Assembly: GCA_025966295.1 (NCBI GenBank)
Contig: JAOPVD010000057.1
Span: 1 to 19,679, forward strand
Length of the DNA stretch: 19,679 bases
Reading direction: 5' to 3'
From: Frankiales bacterium
Lineage (GTDB): Bacteria; Actinomycetota; Actinomycetes; Mycobacteriales; SCTD01
Below the pieces are notes generated by a model that saw nothing but the letters and a program-made list of their open reading frames with translations, was not told where the DNA came from and did no database searches. This document shows, one piece after another, positions 7,911-18,474 of the stretch. Numbering within the stretch: position 1 is the first letter of the stretch; each line of letters opens with the position of its first letter. The position numbers and the translations under genes were made by a program.

Positions 7911-8711
7911 CTACACCGGGGCGAGGGCGTGCGCGTTCCCGAGGTCGTCCAGCAGCGCGCGCGGCCCGCGCCGCAGGTACCACTCGAGCTCGTAGGTCTC
8001 GGTGAACCGGTCGCCCAGCATGACCTCGTCGATCTGGCTGGCGTGCGCCAGCAGCGCGGCCCGCTTCACCGCCAGCTCGCGCGGCGTCGCGGCCACGGCG
8101 ACGCTGATCTCGGCGGTCACCCGGCCGTAGCTCCGGTTGCCGCCGGCGCCGTCGAGCACGTGCTCGCCGGCGAAGTGCAGGTGCTCGCGGTCCACCGTGG
8201 CGTCGTACGACGTGACCCCGGCCAGTCCGGCGGCGTGCCGGGCGAGCAGGTGCACCGCGATGTGGTCGGGGTGGCCGTAGATGCCGTCGGCGTCGTAGCC
8301 GACGATCGCCTCCGCCCGCTCGCTCTCCACCAGGGCGGCGAGCGTCCGGGCCAGGGCCGGCAGGTCGGCCCGGATGAGCGCCCGCGGGTGCTGGCCCGAC
8401 TCCCAGCCCGGCAGACCGGAGTCGCGCCGGCCGAGCAGCACCAGGCGGGCGACGCCGAGCAGCTCGGCGGCCCGCTCCAGCTCGGCCTTGCGGACCTGGC
8501 CGATCGGCCGGCCCAGCAGCGGGACGCGCGGCGTGCCGAGCTCGCCGGCGGTGGCGGTGACGAGGACGACCCGGGCGCCGTGGTCGGCCAGCCGGCGCAC
8601 GGTGGCGCCGGTGAACACCGCCTCGTCGTCGGGGTGGGTGTGCACCACGACCACGGTGCGGCCGGTCAGGTCCTGGGGGGTGGGAGCCGAGGAGTCGAGC
8701 AACAGCGACAT
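7911..8711 (-). CDS. LmbE/PIG-L family zinc-dependent deacetylase
   Basis: A 266-residue protein starting at ATG 8711 with GAGAGA just upstream. Zinc ligands are visible: H26-P-D-D29-E near the N-terminus and G146-H-P-D-H150 in the middle, the pattern of N-acetylglucosaminyl-inositol deacetylase MshB and mycothiol conjugate amidase Mca. VLVTATAGELG is the second family motif. Enzymes of this fold remove acetyl groups from GlcNAc-type sugars or cleave thiol conjugates. It is somewhat shorter than MshB (about 300 residues), so I do not name it mshB. The cysteine-rich leader ORF 57 nt upstream and the downstream hydrolase support a link to thiol or detoxification metabolism, as an inference only. 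The alternative is an unrelated sugar deacetylase. Confidence 0.88.
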   Translation of the reverse strand: MSLLLDSSAPTPQDLTGRTVVVVHTHPDDEAVFTGATVRRLADHGARVVLVTATAGELGTPRVPLLGRPIGQVRKAELERAAELLGVARLVLLGRRDSGLPGWESGQHPRALIRADLPALARTLAALVESERAEAIVGYDADGIYGHPDHIAVHLLARHAAGLAGVTSYDATVDREHLHFAGEHVLDGAGGNRSYGRVTAEISVAVAATPRELAVKRAALLAHASQIDEVMLGDRFTETYELEWYLRRGPRALLDDLGNAHALAPV

Positions 8712-8731
8712 CGGGGTTCTCTCAGGGCGGG

Positions 8732-8747
8732 CGCTCCGGGCGGAGCG
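8732..8747 (-). promoter_or_regulatory. Hairpin between leader ORF and LmbE-type gene
   Basis: CGCTCC and GGAGCG pair around a 4-nt loop in the 57-nt gap between the stop of the cysteine-rich leader and the ATG of the deacetylase gene. It sits about 20 nt before that ATG. It is not followed by a U tract, so it would act on ribosome access or as a pause site rather than as a simple intrinsic terminator. Confidence 0.35.
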
Positions 8748-8768
8748 GGCTGCGGTCGGGACGAGGCG

Positions 8769-8831
8769 TCAGCGACAGCAGCGACAGGCGCAGCTCAGCA
8801 CGACGAAGGCGTGCTGGCGGGGCGCGGTCAT
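8769..8831 (-). CDS. Cysteine-rich 20-residue leader peptide ORF (candidate cysteine-responsive leader)
   Basis: A 20-codon ORF from ATG 8831 to TGA 8769, between trmB and the LmbE-type gene on the same strand. The peptide begins MTAPRQHAFVV and ends SCACRCCR-stop: four cysteines in its last seven residues, with both TGC and TGT codons used. Known actinobacterial leader ORFs carry cysteine tracts, are often leaderless, and make translation of the next gene respond to cysteinyl-tRNA supply. No Shine-Dalgarno precedes this ATG, but CAGACT lies 7 nt upstream, as expected for a leaderless start. The downstream gene belongs to the MshB/Mca family, whose mycothiol pathway uses cysteine. Seen: ORF and composition. 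Inferred: expression and control. It could also be chance, as arginine/cysteine strings are common in wrong frames of GC-rich DNA. Confidence 0.55.
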   Translation of the reverse strand: MTAPRQHAFVVLSCACRCCR

Positions 8832-8838
8832 GGCGAGC

Positions 8839-8868
8839 AGTCTGCCAGAAGTCAGCTCTCGCCGTCCC
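8839..8868 (-). promoter_or_regulatory. Weak promoter for the leader ORF/LmbE/DLH operon
   Basis: GGGACG (8863-8868) and CAGACT (8839-8844) are 18 nt apart and end 7 nt before the leader ATG. The match to TTGACA/TANNNT is partial (GAC core; A2 and T6). It would give a transcript starting on or next to the leader's ATG. Confidence 0.3.
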
Positions 8869-8878
8869 GGCTTTTGCG

Positions 8879-9529
8879 TCAGGAGGGCTGGGGCGGGCGG
8901 GCCAGCAGGTCGGTGGCGGCCCGGCCGGCGGTGCGGGCCCGGCGCTCGTAGCCGGTCAGCGGCCGGCCGCCGCGCGCCACGACCTCGGTGTCCCAGCCCT
9001 CCAGCACCGCCAGGGCGTGCTCGACATAGGCCGGCCAGTCGGTCGCCAGGTGCAGGCACCCGCCGGGCGCCAGCCGGGAGGCCACCAGCGCCGCGAACGA
9101 CGGTCGCAGCAGCCGGCGCTTGGCGTGCCGGGCCTTGGGCCACGGGTCCGGGAAGAACACCCGCACCTCCCGCAGGCTGCCCGCCGGCAGCGCCTGCAGC
9201 AGCGGTACGGCGTCGCCGTCGACGACCCGCACGTTGCTGAGCCCGGCCGCCTCGATCCGCCGGAGCAGCGCGGCCACGCCGGCCGGGTGCACGTCGACGG
9301 CCAGCAGGTCCACCTCGGGCTGGGCGGCCGCCATGAGGGCGGTGGCCTCGCCCATCCCGAAGCCGATCTCCAGCACCAGGGGACGGCCGGTGACGAGCCC
9401 GTCGTACGGCGGGTCGATGCCGTAGCGCGGCCACAGCCGGCCCCGGGCGGCCACCGAGGTGGGGCCGGTGCGGCCCCGCCGGACCTTGAAGCTCTGGATC
9501 TCGTCGCCGCTCTGCACAGCGACATTCAA
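8879..9529 (-). CDS. trmB: tRNA (guanine-N7-)-methyltransferase TrmB
   Basis: A protein of about 216 residues with TrmB hallmarks: SAM-binding LEIGFGMGEA, acidic VDVHPAGV, and the tRNA-methylation signature VFFPDPWPKARHAKRRLL, followed by ASRLAPGGCLHLATDWPAY and GRPLTGYERRA. It makes m7G46 in the variable loop of tRNAs. The start is unclear: the in-frame TTG at 9529 is the longest choice after the terminator hairpin, and GTG at 9517 is the alternative. An ATG at 9525 is out of frame. There is no clear Shine-Dalgarno, and only 8 nt separate the TTG from the hairpin at 9538-9574. The next downstream element, 47 nt away, is the cysteine-rich leader. Confidence 0.92.
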   Translation of the reverse strand: MNVAVQSGDEIQSFKVRRGRTGPTSVAARGRLWPRYGIDPPYDGLVTGRPLVLEIGFGMGEATALMAAAQPEVDLLAVDVHPAGVAALLRRIEAAGLSNVRVVDGDAVPLLQALPAGSLREVRVFFPDPWPKARHAKRRLLRPSFAALVASRLAPGGCLHLATDWPAYVEHALAVLEGWDTEVVARGGRPLTGYERRARTAGRAATDLLARPPQPS

Positions 9530-9537
9530 CCGGGAAC

Positions 9538-9574
9538 GCCGAAGAGCCGCCGTGCGGGACGGCGGCTCTTCGGC
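9538..9574 (-). terminator. Strong hairpin terminator after the SigB-like sigma gene
   Basis: A perfect 16-bp stem (GCCGAAGAGCCGCCGT with its complement) closes a 5-nt loop 16 nt beyond the sigma gene's stop at 9590. Like many high-GC actinobacterial terminators it has no long U tract. Because it is a perfect inverted repeat it would fold on either strand. Confidence 0.85.
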
Positions 9575-9589
9575 GGTGCTGCTCGGTGG

Positions 9590-11002
9590 CTAGGCGACGT
9601 ACTCGCGCAGGCCGTCGGCGCGGCCCTCGAGGCGGAGCTCGGCCAGGGTGTCGCGCTCGATCTGGCGGATCCGCTCGCGGGTCAGGCCGAGGTGGCGGCC
9701 GACCTCGTCGAGGGTGCGCGGCCGGCCGTCGTCGAGGCCGAAGCGCATCCGGACGACGATGGCCGAGCGCTCCGGCAGCGAGCCGAGGACCTCGGACAGC
9801 TGCGACTGCAGCATCTGGGTCTCGACCGCGGCGACCGGGTCGACCGACTCGGAGTCGGTGATGAAGTCGCCGAGGGTGGCCTCGTCGTCACCGACGGGGC
9901 TCTGCAGGGAGAGGGTGTCGCGCCCGAAGGCGATGATCTCCTCGACCTTGGCGGCGGTCATCTCGAGCGGCAGGCCGATCTCCTCGGAGGAGGGGTCGCG
10001 GCCGAGCGACTGGGTCAGCTCGCGGCGCACCCGGGTCACCTTGGTGATGAGCTCGGCCATGTGCACCGGCACCCGGATGGTGCGGCCCTGGTCGGCCAGC
10101 GCGCGCTGCAGCGCCTGGCGGATCCACCAGGTGGCGTAGGTCGAGAACTTGTAGCCCTTGGCGTAGTCGAACTTCTCGACCGCGCGGACCAGGCCGAGGT
10201 TGCCCTCCTGGACCAGGTCCAGCAGGTCCAGGCCACGGCCCTGGTAGCGCTTGGCCAGCGACACCACGAGGCGCAGGTTGGCCTCGAGCAGGTGCCGCTT
10301 GGCCCGCTCACCGTCGCGGACGATGAAGACGAAGTCGCGCTTCATGGTCGGGGTGAGCTTGAGGCCCTCGTCGGCGTTCATCCGCAGCTTCTCGGCGGCG
10401 AACAGCCCGGCCTCGATGCGCTTGGCGAGCTCCACCTCCTCGACGGCGGTGAGCAGCGGGACCCGGCCGATCTCACGGAGGTAGGCCTTGACCAGGTCGA
10501 TGCCCGGCGGCGGCTCGTCCAGGGTGAGGGGCTTGTCCTCCTCGGCGACGACCACCGCGGTGGCCTCGCCGTCTTCGTCCTCGTCGGTCTCCTCGACCAC
10601 GGCGGGCGCCGGGTCGGCCTTCTTGGCGGCGGTCTTGCGGGTGCGGACGGGCTTGGCAGGCGCCTCGACGGTCTCGTCGAGGGTCACCTCGGGGCTGGTC
10701 TTGCTGTCTGTCACTGGGGTCTCCACGGTGCGTCCAGCAGGCCGGGTCGCGGCCTTGGACACGGGGCGAGCAGCCGGTCGGGCTGCCGAGCGGGTGGTGG
10801 TGCGTCGGGGCTTGGTCGGTTCGTCGGTGCCGATGACCATGCCGCCCTCGGTGAGGCGACGCAGTACGGCGCGGGCCTCGTCGGGGCCGATGCCGGCCTG
10901 CTCGAAGGTGCTGCGCAGCTGGGCGAGGGACAGCTGACCCTCGGCCTGGGCACGCGCGACCATCGCCTCGACAGCATCGGCGGGGCGGGCGGCGGTGGGC
11001 AT
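9590..11002 (-). CDS. Sigma-70 family sigma factor, SigB/HrdA-like C-terminus with a region 1.1-like N-terminus
   Basis: A 470-residue protein starting at ATG 11002 behind AGGAG; the frame runs on to 11092 without a site. Residues 9-60 (AVEAMVARAQAEGQLSLAQLRSTFEQAGI...VLRRLTEGGMVI) resemble sigma region 1.1. A basic Ala/Pro/Arg linker and an acidic stretch (EETDEDEDGE) follow. Region 1.2 starts near 167 (DLVKAYLREIGRVPLL), then region 2 (NLGLVRAVEKFDYAKGYKFSTYATWWIRQA), region 3, and region 4 with helix-turn-helix TLDEVGRHLGLTRERIRQIE (about 427-446). The end, EGRADGLREYVA, resembles SigB (GERADRLRSYAS) rather than SigA. It is therefore probably a group 2 or alternative primary-type sigma factor. 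It follows the metallopeptidase and sigA genes, with its own candidate SigR/SigH-type promoter. Confidence 0.9.
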   Translation of the reverse strand: MPTAARPADAVEAMVARAQAEGQLSLAQLRSTFEQAGIGPDEARAVLRRLTEGGMVIGTDEPTKPRRTTTRSAARPAARPVSKAATRPAGRTVETPVTDSKTSPEVTLDETVEAPAKPVRTRKTAAKKADPAPAVVEETDEDEDGEATAVVVAEEDKPLTLDEPPPGIDLVKAYLREIGRVPLLTAVEEVELAKRIEAGLFAAEKLRMNADEGLKLTPTMKRDFVFIVRDGERAKRHLLEANLRLVVSLAKRYQGRGLDLLDLVQEGNLGLVRAVEKFDYAKGYKFSTYATWWIRQALQRALADQGRTIRVPVHMAELITKVTRVRRELTQSLGRDPSSEEIGLPLEMTAAKVEEIIAFGRDTLSLQSPVGDDEATLGDFITDSESVDPVAAVETQMLQSQLSEVLGSLPERSAIVVRMRFGLDDGRPRTLDEVGRHLGLTRERIRQIERDTLAELRLEGRADGLREYVA

Positions 11003-11116
11003 GACGAGTACTCCTGAAGTCGGTCGTGCGGGAAGGGGCCGAGCGACGGGGCGAGTACGCTGGCCGCGACCGTCCCGATGGGGCGTGCGCACGCGTGCGC
11101 CGCCCGTACTGGTTTG

Positions 11117-11142
11117 AACGATCCCAGGCTTGCGTGTGTTCC
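11117..11142 (-). promoter_or_regulatory. SigR/SigH-type promoter (GGAAC-N18-GTT) for the SigB-like gene
   Basis: On the minus strand GGAACA begins at 11142 and CGTT lies at 11120-11117, with 18 nt between GGAAC and GTT. This is the architecture of Streptomyces SigR and mycobacterial SigH targets (GGAAT/GGAAC, about 18 nt, GTT). Mycobacterial sigB is a known target of SigH and SigE. The implied 5' leader is about 105 nt. Confidence 0.6.
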
Positions 11143-11185
11143 GGTAGTTACCGGCGGGTGAACTCCCTCACAGAGGAGGGTGAAC
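11141..11185. repeat. Inverted repeat and twin GGGTGAAC repeats between the metallopeptidase and SigB-like genes
   Basis: CCGGTA-GT-TACCGG is a perfect inverted repeat at 11141-11154 that overlaps the GGAAC element by 2 nt. GGGTGAAC occurs at 11156-11163 and again at 11178-11185, 22 bp apart, about two helical turns. The block lies just upstream of the promoter at 11117-11142 and just after the metallopeptidase stop. It may be an activator or repressor site, or part of a weak terminator (CCCTC/GAGGG pairing). Confidence 0.4.
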
Positions 11186-11530
11186 CTATCCCCAGCCGAA
11201 GTGGTGCAAGCGGTCTTCGTCGATGCCCATGTGGTGCCCGAACTCGTGCACGACCGTCACGCCGATCTCGTGCACCAGCTCGTCCAGGTCCTCGGCCATG
11301 AGGCACAGCGGGATCCGGTAGACGCTGATCCGGTCGGGCAGCACGCCGCTGTAGTGCTCACGCTCGGTGAGCGGGATGCCCTCGTAGAGCCCCAGCAGGT
11401 CCGGGTCGTCGGGGTGCTCGTCGGCCACCACCACCGCCACGTTGGCGAACCGCGCGGCGAGCTCCGGCGGCAGCAGGTCGAGGGCGTCGGCGACGAGCTC
11501 CTCGAACTCCTGGGGCGAGACCGGCTGCAC
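11186..11530 (-). CDS. Metallopeptidase family protein (zincin-like, DUF1025/MtfA-unrelated)
   Basis: A 114-residue protein from GTG 11530 with a GGTCGGGA-like site just upstream. Its C-terminus carries VVHEFGHHMGIDEDRLHHFGWG, an extended HExxHxxG zinc motif with a further histidine cluster, as in the small zincin-like family PF06262. The middle (NVAVVVADEHPDDPDLLGLYEGIPLTER, ISVYRIPLCLMAEDLDELVHEIGVTVVHE) matches the family's strand-helix pattern. Members are soluble and of unproven physiological substrate. It starts 25 nt after the sigA stop on the same strand and is surely co-transcribed with it; whether it acts on a sigma or anti-sigma factor is unknown. Confidence 0.87.
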   Translation of the reverse strand: MQPVSPQEFEELVADALDLLPPELAARFANVAVVVADEHPDDPDLLGLYEGIPLTEREHYSGVLPDRISVYRIPLCLMAEDLDELVHEIGVTVVHEFGHHMGIDEDRLHHFGWG

Positions 11531-11555
11531 GTCCCGACCCTAGCCGCGGTCAGTT

Positions 11556-12575
<1,020 letters not shown>

Positions 12576-12618
12576 GGTGGGGGGACCTCCGGTCGTGCCT
12601 TGTGCTGCTGACCTCTAC

Positions 12619-12644
12619 AACCGATGTCAGAGCCTTCGCGTTCC
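12619..12644 (-). promoter_or_regulatory. SigR/SigH-type promoter (GGAAC-N18-GTT) for sigA
   Basis: On the minus strand GGAAC (12644-12640) and GTT (12621-12619) are separated by exactly 18 nt, the SigR/SigH spacing. The expected transcript start is some 35 nt before the sigA ATG and leaves room for its GGAGG site. In Streptomyces coelicolor hrdB has a SigR-dependent promoter, a precedent for this arrangement. Confidence 0.55.
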
Positions 12645-12663
12645 CCGCGGGCACGGACCTGAA

Positions 12664-12714
12664 CGCCAAAGAGCCGGGCCACTTCCGGTGACGGAAGGGC
12701 CCGGCTCTTCGGCG
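12664..12714 (-). terminator. Strong hairpin terminator after acnA
   Basis: AAGAGCCGGGCC and CTTCCG pair with CGGAAG and GGCCCGGCTCTT around a 4-nt GTGA loop. The 18-bp stem has one bulged A, extended by a further CGCC/GGCG after a mismatch. It begins 9 nt beyond the acnA stop and separates acnA from sigA. It shares the AAGAGCC...GGCTCTT arms of the terminator at 9538-9574. Confidence 0.87.
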
Positions 12715-12722
12715 TACGGCGT

Positions 12723-15484
<2,762 letters not shown>

Positions 15485-15488
<4 letters not shown>

Positions 15489-16081
15489 CTGGTCTGCTCC
15501 TTTGATCGGTCTTCCGAAACGCTAGTGCGCCGACGTACGGCGTCTTCCACGAGGTCGAGGACGCCCGGCAGGTGATGGGTGGGCATGCCGGAGGCCAGGC
15601 CGGACACGAGGCCGTCGAGGGCCAGCCGCAGGAAGTCCACGAGGATCGGGAGCGGCACGTCGTCGCGCACCACGCCCGCCTTGCGCTGCCGCTGCAGGCG
15701 GGCGGTGGTGGCATCGGCGATGGCGCTCTGGTGCTCGGCCCACTTCCGGGCGAACCCCGGGTCGGTGCGCAGCCGGCGGCGCACCTCGAGCTGCACACCG
15801 AGCCAGCCGGCGTCCTTGTCCTGCAGGTCGCGCATGACCTGCACCAGGCCGTGGGCGGCGACGGTCTCGGCCATCTGGGCGGCGTCGTCCTCCGCCAGCG
15901 CCAGGAACAGCGCGTCCTTGTCCTTGAAGTGGTGGAAGATCGCGCCCCGCGACAGCCCGGTCTCGGCCTCGAGCACCTTCACGGTGGCGCCCTCGTAGCC
16001 GTGCCGCGCGAAGGCCCGCCGGGCGGCCTCCAGGATCTCGGCACGCCGGGCGGCGAGCTGCTCCTCCGACACCTTGGGCAC
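15485..16081 (-). CDS. acnR: TetR-family repressor of aconitase (AcnR-like)
   Basis: A 198-residue protein from GTG 16081. The N-terminal TetR DNA-binding domain (about residues 12-58) ends in LSRGAIFHHFKDKDALFLAL, the recognition helix and signature also found in AcnR of corynebacteria and mycobacteria. The C-terminal part (about 70-190) is the variable ligand domain. In Corynebacterium glutamicum AcnR represses acn, and acnR lies downstream of acn. Here it lies upstream and overlaps acnA by 4 nt (ATGA), so repressor and target share one transcript. There is no Shine-Dalgarno; the start coincides with the predicted transcription start of the promoter at 16088-16117. The symbol rests on family similarity plus neighbour. 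Confidence 0.87.
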
Positions 16082-16087
16082 GCCGCC

Positions 16088-16117
16088 AGATTACCAAACC
16101 GTACGTTCGTCTTGCAA
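16088..16117 (-). promoter_or_regulatory. acnR-acnA promoter with candidate AcnR operator
   Basis: TTGCAA (-35, 16117-16112) and TAATCT (-10, 16093-16088) are 18 nt apart, a good sigma-A promoter for this GC content. The spacer contains the palindrome CGTACG (16100-16105) within AACGTACGGTT, a plausible TetR-type operator placed to block polymerase. Only 6 nt separate the -10 from the GTG start, which predicts a leaderless message. Confidence 0.65.
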
Positions 16118-16197
16118 GGCGCCGGGGGTTACCTGGGGTCACGGCGGGTAGCCGTCTGACGAGTTCCTTGATCGGCGCCGCGATGACGGAGGGGCAC

Positions 16198-16599
16198 GTG
16201 AACGACGCAGGACCTGGCCAGGGGCTGTTGCTCCAACCCACCGGGCGGCTGGACGCCGACACCTGCGCCGAGTTGCGGCAGCAGCTGGGGGCGGCCTTCG
16301 CCGCCGGTGTCACCTCGGTGGTGGTGGACCTGACGGCGGTGACCCGGGTCGACCTCACCGGGCTGGGGGTCCTGGCCGGGGCCGCCCGGCACCTGCGCAA
16401 GGGCGGCGGGGGCCTGGTCGTCAGCCATGCCTCGCCGGCGGTGGCCACCGCGATGCGCATCAACGGGATGGGCGACCTGCTCGAGATCGCGCCGGCGCCG
16501 GCGCTCCGGGTGGTGCCGGGGGCGGGCCAGCAGCAGTCCCGCGGCCCGGCCCGGCCGCTCGCGGTCGTCCGGCCGGACGCCCTCAAGCAGCTGAGCTGA
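16198..16599 (+). CDS. STAS domain protein (anti-sigma factor antagonist family)
   Basis: A 133-residue protein. I chose GTG 16198 because GGAGGGG ends 4 nt upstream; ATG 16183 and TTG 16168 lie in frame upstream without such a site. The first 100 residues form a STAS fold: LLLQPTGRLDADTCAELRQQL, TSVVVDLTAVTRVDLTGLGVLAGAARHLRKGGGGLVVSHA. In SpoIIAA-type antagonists the conserved D-S-x-G-L serine is phosphorylated by an anti-sigma kinase; here the motif is D-L-T-G-L, so that serine is a leucine, although a threonine follows. The Pro/Arg-rich tail is probably disordered. It is divergent from acnR and convergent with the helicase (3 nt). The partner kinase or sigma factor is not in the window, and the two primary-type sigma factors are not known targets of such switches. 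Confidence 0.82.
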   Translation: MNDAGPGQGLLLQPTGRLDADTCAELRQQLGAAFAAGVTSVVVDLTAVTRVDLTGLGVLAGAARHLRKGGGGLVVSHASPAVATAMRINGMGDLLEIAPAPALRVVPGAGQQQSRGPARPLAVVRPDALKQLS

Positions 16600-16602
16600 C
16601 CG

Positions 16603-18315
16603 TCAGGCGTCCCGGTCGCGCCGGATCGGGACCTTGCGGCCCTTGATGACGCTGGACCGCAGCGCCTTGATGACGGCGTCGATGTCGGTCTCGGGGACCT
16701 CGACCAGCGAGAACCGCTCGGTGATCTCGATCCCGCCGATGTCCTTGCCGGTCAGGTGCGACTCGCCGGCGATGGCGCCGACCAGGTCCTGCGGCCGGAC
16801 GTTGGCGGCGCGGCCGGCTCCGATGTAGAGCTTGGCCATGCCGGCCTTGGCCGCCTTGCGGGGCACCCGCTCGCCCTTGACGTAGCCGGCCGTGCGGGGC
16901 CCGGTCGCGGCGCCGCGCGGGGCATCGTCGCGGACCGGCCGGACCGGGCGGGTCGACACCTCCGGGATGTCCGCCTCGTCGGCCGGGGCCTGCGCCCGGT
17001 GCGCCAGCGCGACGGCGGCGAGGGCCACCTGCTGCGGGTCGTAGGAGGCGGCCAGCTCCTCGACCAGCGCCTGCACGCCGGCGACGTCGCCGGACTCCAG
17101 CACGTCGACGAGCGCCTGCCGGGTGACCGCAAGCCGGGAGGCCAGCAGGTCGGCGCGGGTGGGGACCTTCACCAGCGGCACCTTCTGCCGGGTGAGGTGC
17201 TCGATGGCCTCGAGCATCCGGCGCTCGCGGGGCTCGACCAGGGTGATGGCCACCCCCTCGCGGCCGGCCCGCCCGACCCGCCCGATCCGGTGCACGTAGG
17301 ACTCGGGGGCCGGCGGGACGTTGTAGTTGATGACGTGTGTCAGGTGGTCGACGTCCAGCCCACGGGCCGCCACGTCGGTGGCGATGAGCAGGTCGGCCGT
17401 GCCGTTGCGGAGCCGGTTCATGACCCGGTCGCGCTCGGCCTGGCTCATGCCGCCGTGCAGCGGCTCGGCCCGCAGGCTGCGGGCCTTCAGCGCCTCGGCC
17501 AGCTCGTCGACCTCCTCGCGTGTGCGTCAGAACACGATGGCCTCGGTCGGCGCCTGCATGTCGAGCACCCGGGCCAGCGCGGCCGGCTTGTCCGCCCGCA
17601 TCACCAGGTGGGCGGTCTGGGAGACGCGGGGCGCCTCGCCCGCGGGCGCCACCTCGCGCTCGATCTGGATCCGCACCGGGTCCTGCTGGTGCTTGCGGGC
17701 CATCCGGGCGATCTTCGGAGGCATGGTCGCCGAGAACAGCACGGTCTGCCGCTCGGTCGGGACGGCCGACAAGATCGCCTCGAGCTCCTCGGCGAAGCCC
17801 ATGTCGAACATCTCGTCGGCCTCGTCGAGCACGACGGTCGTGAGCTGGTCGAGCTTGAGCGAGCCGCGGTTGAGGTGGTCGAGCACCCGGCCCGGGGTGC
17901 CGACGACCACGTCGACGCCCTTCTGGAGCGCCTTGAGCTGCGGGGTGATCGGCTGCCCGCCGTACACCGCCAGGACCCGGGCGCCGAGGCCGGCGCCGTA
18001 GCGGGTGACGGCCTCCGACACCTGGACGGCGAGCTCGCGGGTCGGGGCCAGCACCAGCGCGGAGGGGTGCCGGCCGCGGTCGCCCTCGGGCAGGCGGTGC
18101 AGCAGGGGGAGGGCGAAGGCGGCGGTCTTCCCGGTGCCGGTGGCGGCCTGGCCGATCAGGTCGCGGCCCTCGATCAGCGGCGGGATGGCCTCGCGCTGGA
18201 TCGGGGTGGGCTCCTCGTACCCGAGGGCGGCCAGCACCTCGACAAGCTCGGGGCGGAGGGCGAGGTCGGCGAAGCTCGCCGCGCCCTCCAGGTCGAGGTC
18301 TGCTTCGGAGGACAT
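16603..18315 (-). pseudogene. deaD: DEAD-box ATP-dependent RNA helicase (DeaD/CsdA type), interrupted by an in-frame TGA
   Basis: One reading frame of 570 codons from ATG 18315 to the stop at 16603 encodes a complete DeaD-type helicase except for a TGA at 17529-17527 (codon 263). Before it lie the Q motif PTPIQ (36-40), motif I AATGTGKT (57-64), PTRELA, TPGR, DEAD (164-167) and SAT (195-197). After it come motif V LIATDVAARGLDVDHL, motif VI HRIGRVGRAGREG, and a C-terminal DbpA-type RNA-binding domain (RPQDLVGAIAGESHLTGKDIGGIEI). The TGA falls in motif IV, AIVF-stop-RTREEVDELAEAL, where relatives commonly have Cys (FCRTR), so one base change (TGC to TGA) explains it. The two halves otherwise look fully maintained. 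Read as is, the product stops after RecA domain 1. A sequencing error or a recent mutation is likelier than an old pseudogene. Confidence 0.88.
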
Positions 18316-18462
18316 GGCTCCATTCTGGCGCAGCGGCGTCCGGGCACTGCGCGGGTCCTCCCGGTAGGCCGCCGCTGGGTGGATGGCATTGCCTCCCCGG
18401 TCGCAACGGGTCACGGGCGCGGCCAGCCGCACACGGCCCTCGTCCGGACACCGCCGGAGGTG

Positions 18463-18468
18463 GATACT
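18463..18468 (+). promoter_or_regulatory. -10 element for the SnoaL-like gene
   Basis: GATACT lies 6 nt before ATG 18475, preceded by TG, which suits a leaderless start. No convincing -35 is seen. A GGAGG at 18456-18460 is 14 nt from the ATG, too far for a normal ribosome binding site. Confidence 0.35.
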
Positions 18469-18474
18469 CCGCGC

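Noticed and set aside
16603..17448. Separate gene starting at ATG 17448 for the helicase C-terminal half
   Set aside because: It is in the same frame as the upstream half and lacks motif IV and any ribosome site, so it is the second part of one interrupted gene.
17490..17529. Selenocysteine insertion at the helicase TGA (Cys position, GGUC about 17 nt downstream)
   Set aside because: I could not fold a bacterial SECIS stem with GGUC at an apical loop, DEAD-box motif IV is not a redox site, and a nearby identical transversion makes error or mutation likelier.
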